Assembly (NCBI GenBank): GCA_039820405.1
Contig: JBCBQC010000074.1
Location: forward strand, 1-31,114
Reading direction: 5' to 3'
DNA: 31,114 bases
DNA from: CALLVY01 sp937899855
GTDB taxonomy: Bacteria; Bacteroidota; Bacteroidia; Chitinophagales; Saprospiraceae
The translations under genes were made by a program, and so were the position numbers. Every line of letters starts with the position of its first letter. Position 1 is the first letter of the stretch. This document shows positions 1 through 6,853 of this stretch, one piece after another. A model generated the notes under the pieces. That model worked only from the letters and a program-made list of their open reading frames with translations. It had not been told where the DNA came from and did not search any database.

Positions 1-195
1 GTGGTCAATACATGGTAAAATTACTTAATATTATTTAATAACAAGAGTCAACTTTTTTTAGGACGGCACACCCCTTCATAGCCACTACGCCGCAGCATAG
101 CGCTATTACCCAGACCCAGGTTCCTGATCCTGGTCGTGGAAAAATGAGTACTTCCTCCATCGCCTAGAATCAGGAGAAAAGCATAACATGGACGC

Positions 196-228
196 TTTGG
201 GAGGGTAAATTCCATAAAAATACATTTG
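196..228 (+). promoter_or_regulatory. Candidate Bacteroidota-type promoter
   Basis: TTTG at 196-199 is followed after 21 bases by TACATTTG at 221-228, which fits the Bacteroidota -7 consensus TAnnTTTG exactly. The spacer is slightly longer than the usual 19-20. If used, it would give the PorV/PorQ-like gene a leader of about 350 bases. This is inferred from motif and spacing only. Confidence 0.35.
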
Positions 229-403
229 AAAAGTTATTAATTATCGCTCTAAGTCATTGTAGTACAGAACTTTAATTTAACGTATTTTTTTAATCACCAT
301 TCAATTTTAACATTTACTCAACGACTCCTCTTCCGATGCTGGATTCCTCTTTCCTCCTTCCGCACCCGACAGTGATCAGACCCATCCCCACGCCCCCGCT
401 CCC

Positions 404-421
404 CGCTACCAAATGGTAGCG
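404..421. repeat. Inverted repeat (7-bp arms, 4-base loop)
   Basis: The sequence CGCTACC-AAAT-GGTAGCG is a perfect inverted repeat. There is no T-run after it, so it does not look like an intrinsic terminator. It lies inside the predicted long leader of the downstream gene and could be an RNA hairpin or a protein-binding site. Confidence 0.5.
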
Positions 422-581
422 ATCCGACGCTTCCTCCCTTTCTTTGGTACACATGTTGATGATACTAGCTCAAAAGCTATACTTTCCGAGGCCGGTACAC
501 GTTAAGTACTTGATAATTGCTAATTTTACCCGCGTCATCAAAGATTTCGTCTTCCGATTGCCCACAAAACCACCGCATTTG

Positions 582-1688
582 ATGAAAAGCTTTACGCCCA
601 TCTTTTACCTGGCCATCGCTATTTTGTGCAGCCCCCTCAGCTTGCTGGGGCAGGCCAAGTACAGCAACGACTTCCTCAATATCGGGGTAGGAGCCCGGGC
701 CCACGGCATGGCCAATGCCCAGGTGGCCTCCGTTCAGGATGCTACCGCCTCCTTCTGGAACCCCGCCGGCCTGACCCAGCTCCAAGCTCCTTTCCAAGTG
801 GGCGCCATGCACGCCGAGTGGTTTGCGGGCATCGCCAAGTACGACTTTATCGGCATCGCCAAGCCCCTGGATGAGGAAAAAAACAGCGCCATTGGCTTGT
901 CCGTGATCCGTTTGGGCATCGACGGCATTCCCAATACCCTCCGTCTGTACGAACCCGATGGCTCGGTCAATTACGACAACGTGACGGAGTTTTCCTCCGC
1001 CGATTACGGCATCTTCTTTAGCTACGCGCGTGCGGTCAACATCAAAAACCAAAAATTGTACATCGGTGGAAATGCCAAGATCATCCGGCGAGTCATCGGT
1101 ACCTTCGGAAACTCCTGGGGCTTCGGAATGGACCTGGGGATACAGTACCGCTACAAAAACTGGCGCTTTGGTTTGGTGGGCCGCGACATCACCACCACTT
1201 TTAATTCCTGGAGTTTTACCCTCACCGAAGACGAAAAAACCGTCTTCGTTTCTACGGGCAACGAGATCCCCGAAAGCTCGGTCGAAATCACCCGCCCCCG
1301 TTTTAGCTTCGGAAGCGCCTACCAGGCCAAACTCAGTGAAAAAATCAGCCTGCTGACCGCGCTCGACTTCGACATCACCACCGATGGCCAACGCAACGTT
1401 CTCATTTCCAGTGCCAACGGCATCAACCTCGACCCCCGCTTGGGACTGGAGTTGAATTACAACAATTTTCTCTTTTTACGGGGAGGGGTGGGCAATTTCC
1501 AACGCGCCCGCGACGACCTCGACCCGGATCGGGAAATCCTTACCATGCAGCCCAATTTTGGCATCGGCTTACGTCTGGGGCGCCTGTACATCGACTACGC
1601 CCTGACCGACATCGGTGACGTTTCCCAGGCCCTCTATTCCAACATCTTTTCGGTCGTCCTACATTTCAAGGAGCGCAGCCGAAGCTAG
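582..1688 (+). CDS. PorV/PorQ-family outer-membrane protein
   Basis: Predicted 368-residue outer-membrane protein of the PorV/PorQ family. These are FadL-like beta-barrels, and PorV acts as a shuttle for T9SS cargo. The start at 582 was chosen because it opens directly into a typical signal peptide (MKSFTPIFYLAIAILC, ending near LLGQA). The in-frame extension to 444 is unlike the family. The mature N-terminus carries the family hallmark: FLNIGVGARAHGMANAQVA, then DATASFWNPAGL. The rest alternates in the manner of beta-strands and ends in a strand-rich C-terminus. I cannot separate PorV, PorQ and the many uncharacterised relatives, so no symbol is given. Its stop overlaps that of the convergent sulfatase gene by 4 bases. 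The T9SS cargo protein at 13407-18521 is a possible client of the pathway, but no direct link is visible. Confidence 0.85.
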   Translation: MKSFTPIFYLAIAILCSPLSLLGQAKYSNDFLNIGVGARAHGMANAQVASVQDATASFWNPAGLTQLQAPFQVGAMHAEWFAGIAKYDFIGIAKPLDEEKNSAIGLSVIRLGIDGIPNTLRLYEPDGSVNYDNVTEFSSADYGIFFSYARAVNIKNQKLYIGGNAKIIRRVIGTFGNSWGFGMDLGIQYRYKNWRFGLVGRDITTTFNSWSFTLTEDEKTVFVSTGNEIPESSVEITRPRFSFGSAYQAKLSEKISLLTALDFDITTDGQRNVLISSANGINLDPRLGLELNYNNFLFLRGGVGNFQRARDDLDPDREILTMQPNFGIGLRLGRLYIDYALTDIGDVSQALYSNIFSVVLHFKERSRS

Positions 1689-3598
1689 TCCTCACCAAGC
1701 ATTCGCCGTTTTCCATCCGCCCATTTGTTTCTGACCATGGCGCGGTGGTGGTACTGGATCAATGCGCGTAAGCGGTTTTCCAGGCGCCGCCGCAGTTCGG
1801 GCCGCTCGTCCATCAAATTGTGTTGGTGGAAAGGGTCGTTTTGGTAATCGAACAACCCCGTCGTACCGCGTCCGTCAAATAAAAGGATATGCGAACCCAC
1901 CACAATCTGATAAATTCCTTCGGCGTACATGTAGCCATAACCCCTACTCTCCGGGTCAAAAACGCTGTTGCCCAGGCTGCGGTAGGGACCAGGGTAGTGC
2001 AAATAATCCAGGATACTGGGGAGAATATCGATTTGCTGGGAAATTTTGTCCTCACTGATCGCGGAAGTCGCCGGTGCGGAGGGATCGAAAAAGCCAATGG
2101 GAATGCGGTAGCGGTTGGCGCGGGTAAATTGGGTGCCGCTCCGGCCGGGACCAACGTGGTCCGCACAGAGTACAAATAGGGTATTGGAATACCAGGGCAT
2201 CGTTTGGGCCGTGGCGAAGAATTGGCGCAGGGCCTCGTCGGTGTAGCGGTAGCTGCGGATGACGGGGTCCAGGTTGGAATAGGCCGCCGCAAAATCGGCT
2301 TCCACGGCGTAGGGATGGTGGGAGGTGAGGGAAAAAAACTGGGCAAAAAAGGGCTCGGGATAGTCGTCGATCGTACGGGCGAAATACTGGAAAAAGGGCC
2401 GGTCCCAAATCCCCCAATTGCCATCGTAATCGGCTTCGTTGGCGTAATCGGTTTTGTCGTAAAAATATTGGAAACCCGACCGCTGGGCAAAACTCTCGAA
2501 GAGCATCGATCCGGGATTGGAGCCGTGAAAAAAGGCCGTGGTGTAACCCTCCCGCCCCAGCAAGTCGGCCAGTCCTTGGGTACGGTTGCTCTGGTAAGCA
2601 GAAAACATCAGCGGCTCTTCCATCAAGGACGGAATCCCCGTTGTAATGGCCACGATGCCCTGGGTAGAGCGCAAACCATTGGCAAAGGCCACGGGCGTCT
2701 TCCAGCAGCGGGCGTAAAGCGAATCAAAGAATGGGGTCGGACTGTCGTCTCCATCTCGAAAATAACCGACGTTGGCTTCCCCAAAACTTTCCAGTACCAG
2801 AATGACTACGTTTTTGCGCAGCATCGTATCTGCCGGAGCTTCCCGGACTGGGAAGAGCCGATCGACAGCCGCCTCGGGTAGGTAGTTGGGAATTTGAAGC
2901 ACGCGTTGCTGGGTGGAGAAAATCATACTCAACGTGGTATTGGACACCAGGGGGGCCAAACGGACGTCCTCCACGAAGTCGGAGGCCATAATGGGCATCA
3001 AAGGCCGCAGTTGCCAACCGCCCCGGGCGGCGAGAATGCCGAGGGGGAGGGCCAGCACAAATACCAGTAGCTGACTCCACCCGGAGGCAGGTGGGCCCCG
3101 ACGCGACAATTGGGTCTTGTGGTAGAGCCAGTGCAGCGCGTAGAGGGCGGCGAAGAGCAAGAGCAGCAGGTACCAGTAATCGAGCAAATACCTCGGGGTG
3201 ACCTGAAAGGAATTGAGCATCATCTTAAGGTCGCTCACCCCACTGCGGCGGAAGGAAAAACCAAAAAAGCCCGCATCGATCAGTTCGAGCAGGAGGGCGA
3301 GGAAGTTAAAGCTCAGGAACAAGAGCAGTTGGCCTTTCCGGTACCAGTCGCGGTCGCGCCAGGGGAGGGGGACAAGGTAGCTGAGAATGAACAGGGCATT
3401 GGTGTATACGATGGCAACGGTGTCGAAACGGAGGGCGGCGAGGAAAATAGTGAGCAAATCACCCCCCGCCAGCTCCGGGAAAGCCCCCAGATTGGCCAGA
3501 TAAAAGACCAGGCGGCAAATGGCGAAGAGTAGGTAAACGATTCCCAGACGCAACAACAGTTGAGCCAGGTAGTGAGTAGCTCGAAGGACACCTTGCAT
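1685..3598 (-). CDS. LTA synthase family / sulfatase-fold phosphotransferase, membrane protein
   Basis: Predicted 637-residue integral membrane enzyme of the LTA synthase/alkaline-phosphatase superfamily. The first ~200 residues contain about five hydrophobic helices, and an extracytoplasmic sulfatase-fold domain follows. Visible active-site elements are VVILVLESFG (metal-ligand Glu about residue 270), the nucleophile region NGLRSTQG (Ser about 311), LTSHHPY (His about 427-428) and CADHVGPG (Asp-His about 480-481). In the family the nucleophilic Ser/Thr takes up a phosphoglycerol or phosphoethanolamine group from a lipid and passes it to a glycan or lipid. The substrate here is unknown. Gram-negative bacteria lack lipoteichoic acid, so an envelope glycan or lipid is likelier. 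The ATG at 3598 is preferred to a TTG at 3625, because a TAACTTTG -7-like box covers that TTG. Confidence 0.85.
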   Translation of the reverse strand: MQGVLRATHYLAQLLLRLGIVYLLFAICRLVFYLANLGAFPELAGGDLLTIFLAALRFDTVAIVYTNALFILSYLVPLPWRDRDWYRKGQLLLFLSFNFLALLLELIDAGFFGFSFRRSGVSDLKMMLNSFQVTPRYLLDYWYLLLLLFAALYALHWLYHKTQLSRRGPPASGWSQLLVFVLALPLGILAARGGWQLRPLMPIMASDFVEDVRLAPLVSNTTLSMIFSTQQRVLQIPNYLPEAAVDRLFPVREAPADTMLRKNVVILVLESFGEANVGYFRDGDDSPTPFFDSLYARCWKTPVAFANGLRSTQGIVAITTGIPSLMEEPLMFSAYQSNRTQGLADLLGREGYTTAFFHGSNPGSMLFESFAQRSGFQYFYDKTDYANEADYDGNWGIWDRPFFQYFARTIDDYPEPFFAQFFSLTSHHPYAVEADFAAAYSNLDPVIRSYRYTDEALRQFFATAQTMPWYSNTLFVLCADHVGPGRSGTQFTRANRYRIPIGFFDPSAPATSAISEDKISQQIDILPSILDYLHYPGPYRSLGNSVFDPESRGYGYMYAEGIYQIVVGSHILLFDGRGTTGLFDYQNDPFHQHNLMDERPELRRRLENRLRALIQYHHRAMVRNKWADGKRRMLGED

Positions 3599-4016
3599 AA
3601 GTAGTTGGACCAATGATTGGCCCAAAGTTAAGGCATTCGCATCAGCTGAGGTGAAAAATGTACCAACGAAGTTAAATTATCGATGATCGGCGGTGAGAGA
3701 TCTAAGCTTGGTGAGGCCGGAGCTAAAAAATCCTTGGCTTCTTTTTTCGATGGGGCTTGAGTCTTAATTTTTTTTGCTCTAAATTTGAGGTCCAATAGCT
3801 TCCTAAGAGCTAAAGAAAATCCGTTCAGGTACCAATTAAGCCTTGGTCCAACACTAATCATATGAGGATCCTCTCGGGGTGAAATTAGGGCGGGCTCCAG
3901 CCGTTGACTTGTCCGGCTCCCGATTCGATTGGGACAAGGAGATTACTGAAATCATTCTGGCTTCCTCATCCATGTCTTTAAGGGTCCAAAGGCACCCTTG
4001 GTACTTGACGGTTTTC
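3599..4016. other. Intergenic region between the LON-domain gene and the sulfatase gene
   Basis: This gap separates two minus-strand genes. The open frame at 3628-3861 on the minus strand (77 codons) has no recognisable family and was not accepted. A 6-bp inverted repeat (AAGGGT/ACCCTT) lies near 3979-3998 without a T-run, so it is at best a weak terminator for the LON-domain gene. The left end holds the promoter-like box of the sulfatase gene. I see nothing else. Confidence 0.5.
3623..3630 (-). promoter_or_regulatory. -7-like promoter element for the sulfatase-fold gene
   Basis: The minus strand reads TAACTTTG, matching TAnnTTTG. The best upstream partner is a weak TTTC about 22 bases away. 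Transcription from it would begin around 3616, past the alternative TTG codon, which supports the ATG start at 3598. Confidence 0.35.
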
Positions 4017-4664
4017 TTATCCTTTCAATTCGCCACCGGGCGGCAGCACATTCTTAAAGTGCCCGTTGAGCTGTACCTTCATCCGCAGACGTTCCATCTC
4101 TTTTACCACCGGAATCAAACGCTCCAGATGCGCGGTGATGTACTGCTGCCGATCGAGCTCGGAACCCAGGCAGAGGAATTCGTATTCTTGATCGATGGAG
4201 AAGCCGACGTGGTGGGCAATGTCGCGGGTCACAAAGTCGGCGGCCTGGCTGGGCAGTTCTTTGTCGATGTTGAGGATGCGGAAGAGTTCGTGTAGCTCGA
4301 TGAGGATTTTGTCGTTCAAGAGCACGTCGCGGGCGTCGTCCTCCTCGATCCGTACGATGTCGGCCCCGGCGTAGAGCTTTTGCGGCGCCACGCTGTAAAA
4401 TTCACTGATGCGAAAGGTGCCAATCCCCAGCGTTTTGATGTCCAACTCCCCTCCCTCGTGGCGCTTTTCGACCGACAACAGCCGGAGCTCCGTCCCCGTA
4501 TCCATGATGCGGTCGTTGATAAAGGCCGGCACGCCAAAGGTGACGCCATTTTCCTCGCATTCCCGCACCAATTGCTTGTAACGTGGTTCGAAGATGTGAA
4601 GATTGACCTTTTCACCAGGGAAAATGACCATCTTTAGGGGAAATAAGGGGAGGAAATCAGTCAT
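4017..4664 (-). CDS. LON peptidase substrate-binding-domain protein
   Basis: Predicted 215-residue protein consisting only of the N-terminal substrate-binding domain of Lon proteases. The start TDFLPLFPLKMVIFPGE and the following HIFEPRYKQLVRECE are the family signature (an LPLFPL...V.FPG opening, then H.FE.RY..L). The AAA+ ATPase and Ser-Lys protease domains of Lon are absent, and the length is normal for stand-alone members. No biochemical role is firmly established for such proteins in Bacteroidota. It is cytoplasmic, with no signal peptide. It is transcribed away from crtY across a 156-base divergent region. Confidence 0.88.
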   Translation of the reverse strand: MTDFLPLFPLKMVIFPGEKVNLHIFEPRYKQLVRECEENGVTFGVPAFINDRIMDTGTELRLLSVEKRHEGGELDIKTLGIGTFRISEFYSVAPQKLYAGADIVRIEEDDARDVLLNDKILIELHELFRILNIDKELPSQAADFVTRDIAHHVGFSIDQEYEFLCLGSELDRQQYITAHLERLIPVVKEMERLRMKVQLNGHFKNVLPPGGELKG

Positions 4665-4746
4665 CTTTTACTATTTTTTGGTCGAGTAGAACCGCATCCC
4701 CAAGATACGGAAACCCCATAGCGAAGGTTCCTGATTGGGCGGGCTT

Positions 4747-4754
4747 TAATTTTG
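4747..4754 (+). promoter_or_regulatory. -7-like promoter element for crtY
   Basis: TAATTTTG matches TAnnTTTG exactly and lies 66 bases before the crtY start codon. No good TTTG is seen 19-20 bases upstream, where the sequence is a weak GTTC, so confidence is limited. Confidence 0.35.
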
Positions 4755-4820
4755 AAACTTCCATTGTAAAGTGGAGAACAATCTACATCAAAAGATGTTT
4801 TCTTCAAAACTTTCAAATCT

Positions 4821-6032
4821 ATGACACAATTTCCAGAGTGGGATTATATCCTCGCTGGAGGAGGGCTTGCGGGATTGGTGATGGCGCTGAAATTGCAAGA
4901 AAAACTAGGGGACTTTCGCGCGCTAATCATCGATCGCGACCCCAAAAAGGAGGATGACCGCACCTGGAGCTATTGGACCCAACACGCGGAACAATTACCC
5001 GATATCGCCCACCAAAGCTGGGGCAACATCATGGTCTACGGTCGCGAAGGCGAACAGCATTACTCCATCAACCCCTATCGCTACTACACCGTCCGGGGCG
5101 TCGACTTTTACCGCTACGCCCAGTCCCGCCTCCAAGCGGACGAACGCTTTAGCTTCCTCACCGACCGCATCGTCGACCTCAACGAAGGGGAAGGCATTAT
5201 CCGCACCGCCGAAAAGGGAGAACACCGCGCCAAGTGGATTTTTAAAAGCTACTTCACCCTCGACGACCTCTCCCAAATCAAAAAATACAATACCCTCTAC
5301 CAGCAATTCAAAGGCCTGGTCATCGAAACCGAACGCCCCGTCTTTCGCGCCGATACCGTGACGCTGATGGACTTCCGCGCCAAACGCCCCGGCGAGGGCA
5401 TCCGCTTCAATTACGTACTGCCCTTTTCCGAACGCAAGGCCATGGTCGAATACACCGCCTTTAGCCCACGCCTTCTACCCGAGATGACCTACGACGTCCA
5501 CCTCGAATGGTACCTCCACGAAGTTTTGGGCATCCGGGAATACCAAGTCCACAAAAGCGAATTCAACGTCATTCCGATGACCGACTACCCCTTCCATTCC
5601 GAAGCCGAAGGCCGCGTCGTCGAAATCGGGACCATTGCGGGTTTCGTCAAAGGCTCCACCGGTTATTGTTTTACCCGTACCTTCGAAAAGCTCGATCGCC
5701 TCACCGAAGACCTGCGCCGGGGCAAAGACCCTCGTCAGAGCACCCTGGCCTCCCCCCATCACTTCCGCCTGATGGACAGTATCCTACTCGACATCATGTG
5801 TCGCGACCGGGTGCCGGCCGATCTGATTTTTACCAACCTCTACTCCAAGATACCAACCTCGCTGCTCTTTCGCTTTCTCGACGAAAAGGCCAACCCCCTG
5901 GATATCCTCCGCGTAATGTGGGCCTGCCCGTCCAAAGAAAAATTCGTCAGCAGTATGATGAGCCAACTCTTTCAGCTAGCGACCAACCGACGGCCGGGGG
6001 GCACCCGTCCATTCTCCTTCTTCCCCGATTAA
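4821..6032 (+). CDS. crtY: Lycopene cyclase (CrtY family)
   Basis: Predicted 403-residue FAD/NAD(P)H-dependent lycopene beta-cyclase, which closes the psi ends of lycopene into beta-ionone rings. The N-terminus has the dinucleotide-binding motif YILAGGGLAG (residues 9-18), followed by IIDRDPKKEDDRTWSYW, the DxxP...TW pattern of the family. Further family blocks are MDFRAKRPGEGIRFNYVLPF in the middle and GTIAGFVKGSTGYCFTR around 270-290. Length is normal for the CrtY/CrtL type. Whether one or both ends of lycopene are cyclised cannot be read from the sequence. Its 3' end overlaps the convergent CrtA-family gene by 57 bp. No crtB, crtI or crtZ gene is in the window, so the rest of the pathway must be encoded elsewhere. 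Confidence 0.9.
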   Translation: MTQFPEWDYILAGGGLAGLVMALKLQEKLGDFRALIIDRDPKKEDDRTWSYWTQHAEQLPDIAHQSWGNIMVYGREGEQHYSINPYRYYTVRGVDFYRYAQSRLQADERFSFLTDRIVDLNEGEGIIRTAEKGEHRAKWIFKSYFTLDDLSQIKKYNTLYQQFKGLVIETERPVFRADTVTLMDFRAKRPGEGIRFNYVLPFSERKAMVEYTAFSPRLLPEMTYDVHLEWYLHEVLGIREYQVHKSEFNVIPMTDYPFHSEAEGRVVEIGTIAGFVKGSTGYCFTRTFEKLDRLTEDLRRGKDPRQSTLASPHHFRLMDSILLDIMCRDRVPADLIFTNLYSKIPTSLLFRFLDEKANPLDILRVMWACPSKEKFVSSMMSQLFQLATNRRPGGTRPFSFFPD

Positions 6033-6683
6033 GGCAAATCCCGCAAACAACTCCTCCGAGTACCACTGCCGTTCCTTGGTCTTTTTGATGATCCGCTGGT
6101 GTACCCCATTCCGGTAGGCAAAGGTCCGCATGGCGGCCGCACTCTCCCACACGCTTACCGTCGCCTGCTGCACCCAAGGGAGTTCTCCCACCCCCTTCGT
6201 AAACAAAACCCCCTCCGCCCGCTGAATCGCCTCGCTGGATTGGGGAACGTGCTGCCAAAATTCGCGGAGCCGCCGCCAGTGAATCGTGGCCCGCGTCAGG
6301 ACGATCAGGGGCCCCGCCGGCCGGAAGTCGGGAACCGGTCGGAAGGGCTGGGCACCCGCCCAAAGGCCCTTGGCCCGTTGGGCGACCAGGTAAAGGGTCC
6401 ACTGCTGCTCGGATTGCTGGCAAAAACGCTGGAACAGCTCACTCTGGGCAAAAAAACGACGGGCCGCCGCTTCCTCTTCCCAGATGGCAAACAGGCAGTA
6501 GGTCGAGAAATCGGGCCGGAGGCTGAATCCTTCGCCCGCTCCCGATCCCATCAATTTAAAAAACTCCAAACCCCCGATTTGCTGAAGCGGAGCCGTCGCC
6601 CGCTGCATTTGGGCGAGGGCCCACAACTTTTTGCCCCAACCGGCGTATCGAAAAAAGGTAACCGTAGTGATCTGCGTCTTCAT
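5976..6683 (-). CDS. CrtA-family carotenoid monooxygenase (spheroidene monooxygenase-like)
   Basis: Predicted 235-residue protein of the CrtA family. Diagnostic stretches are GLEFFKLMGSGAGEGFSLRP (about 38-57), PDFSTYCLFAIWE (about 57-69) and PLIVLTRATIHWRRLREFW (about 130-148). The start at 6683 was chosen because MKTQITTVTFFRY opens the conserved domain. An open extension to 6776 is hydrophobic and atypical. In purple bacteria CrtA oxidises C-2 of acyclic carotenoids such as spheroidene. A CrtA-related enzyme in a Flavobacterium has been described as a 2-hydroxylase of myxol synthesis, which fits a Bacteroidota host with a lycopene cyclase next door. Ketolase or hydroxylase activity cannot be decided from sequence. 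It converges on crtY with a 57-bp coding overlap. Confidence 0.82.
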   Translation of the reverse strand: MKTQITTVTFFRYAGWGKKLWALAQMQRATAPLQQIGGLEFFKLMGSGAGEGFSLRPDFSTYCLFAIWEEEAAARRFFAQSELFQRFCQQSEQQWTLYLVAQRAKGLWAGAQPFRPVPDFRPAGPLIVLTRATIHWRRLREFWQHVPQSSEAIQRAEGVLFTKGVGELPWVQQATVSVWESAAAMRTFAYRNGVHQRIIKKTKERQWYSEELFAGFALIGEEGEWTGAPRPSVGR

Positions 6684-6745
6684 ATAATCAGTACTTGCTA
6701 GCGGATAGTGCCTCCTTGGGTACGAATACTCCTTTGGTGAGTCTG

Positions 6746-6776
6746 GAAAAGTAAAAAAGATTAATATGAGGCACAA
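6746..6776 (-). promoter_or_regulatory. Candidate promoter for the CrtA-family gene
   Basis: On the minus strand a TTG (6776-6774) is followed after 20 bases by TACTTTTC (6753-6746), one mismatch from TAnnTTTG. It would start transcription about 55-60 bases before the ATG at 6683. It lies in the 170-base divergent gap shared with the alpha-2-macroglobulin gene, for which I found no clear promoter. Confidence 0.35.
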
Positions 6777-6853
6777 TGGTAATATTAATGCTGCTTATCC
6801 TTATTTTCGTTCATCCTGTTGAATCCTTTCAATCCTCAAAAACTGTTCTACCG

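Larger units (their letters stand above)
1..581. other. Gene-free leader region upstream of the PorV/PorQ-like gene
   Basis: No convincing coding sequence is visible on either strand. Stops interrupt all frames near the left edge, so I see no tail of an upstream gene. The stretch is mosaic. AT-rich segments (about 1-60 and 200-330) flank more GC-rich ones. It holds a perfect 10-base palindrome at 97-106 (ATAGCGCTAT), a promoter-like pair at 196-228, a 7-bp inverted repeat with a 4-base loop at 404-421, and a small inverted repeat TAGCT-CAAA-AGCTA at 466-479. An open frame continues upstream of the chosen gene start as far as a TTG at 444, but that extension does not look like protein of this family. 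Confidence 0.6.

Noticed and set aside
444..581. 46-codon N-terminal extension of the PorV/PorQ-like protein
   Set aside because: The frame is open, but the extension would bury the clear signal peptide that starts at 582.
477..1391. 304-codon minus-strand open frame opposite the PorV/PorQ-like gene
   Set aside because: It is a shadow of a recognised gene, with no signal, domain or start context of its own.
3628..3861. 77-codon minus-strand open frame between the LON-domain and sulfatase genes
   Set aside because: It has no recognisable domain, no signal peptide and no good start context, and its 3' end covers the predicted promoter of the next gene.
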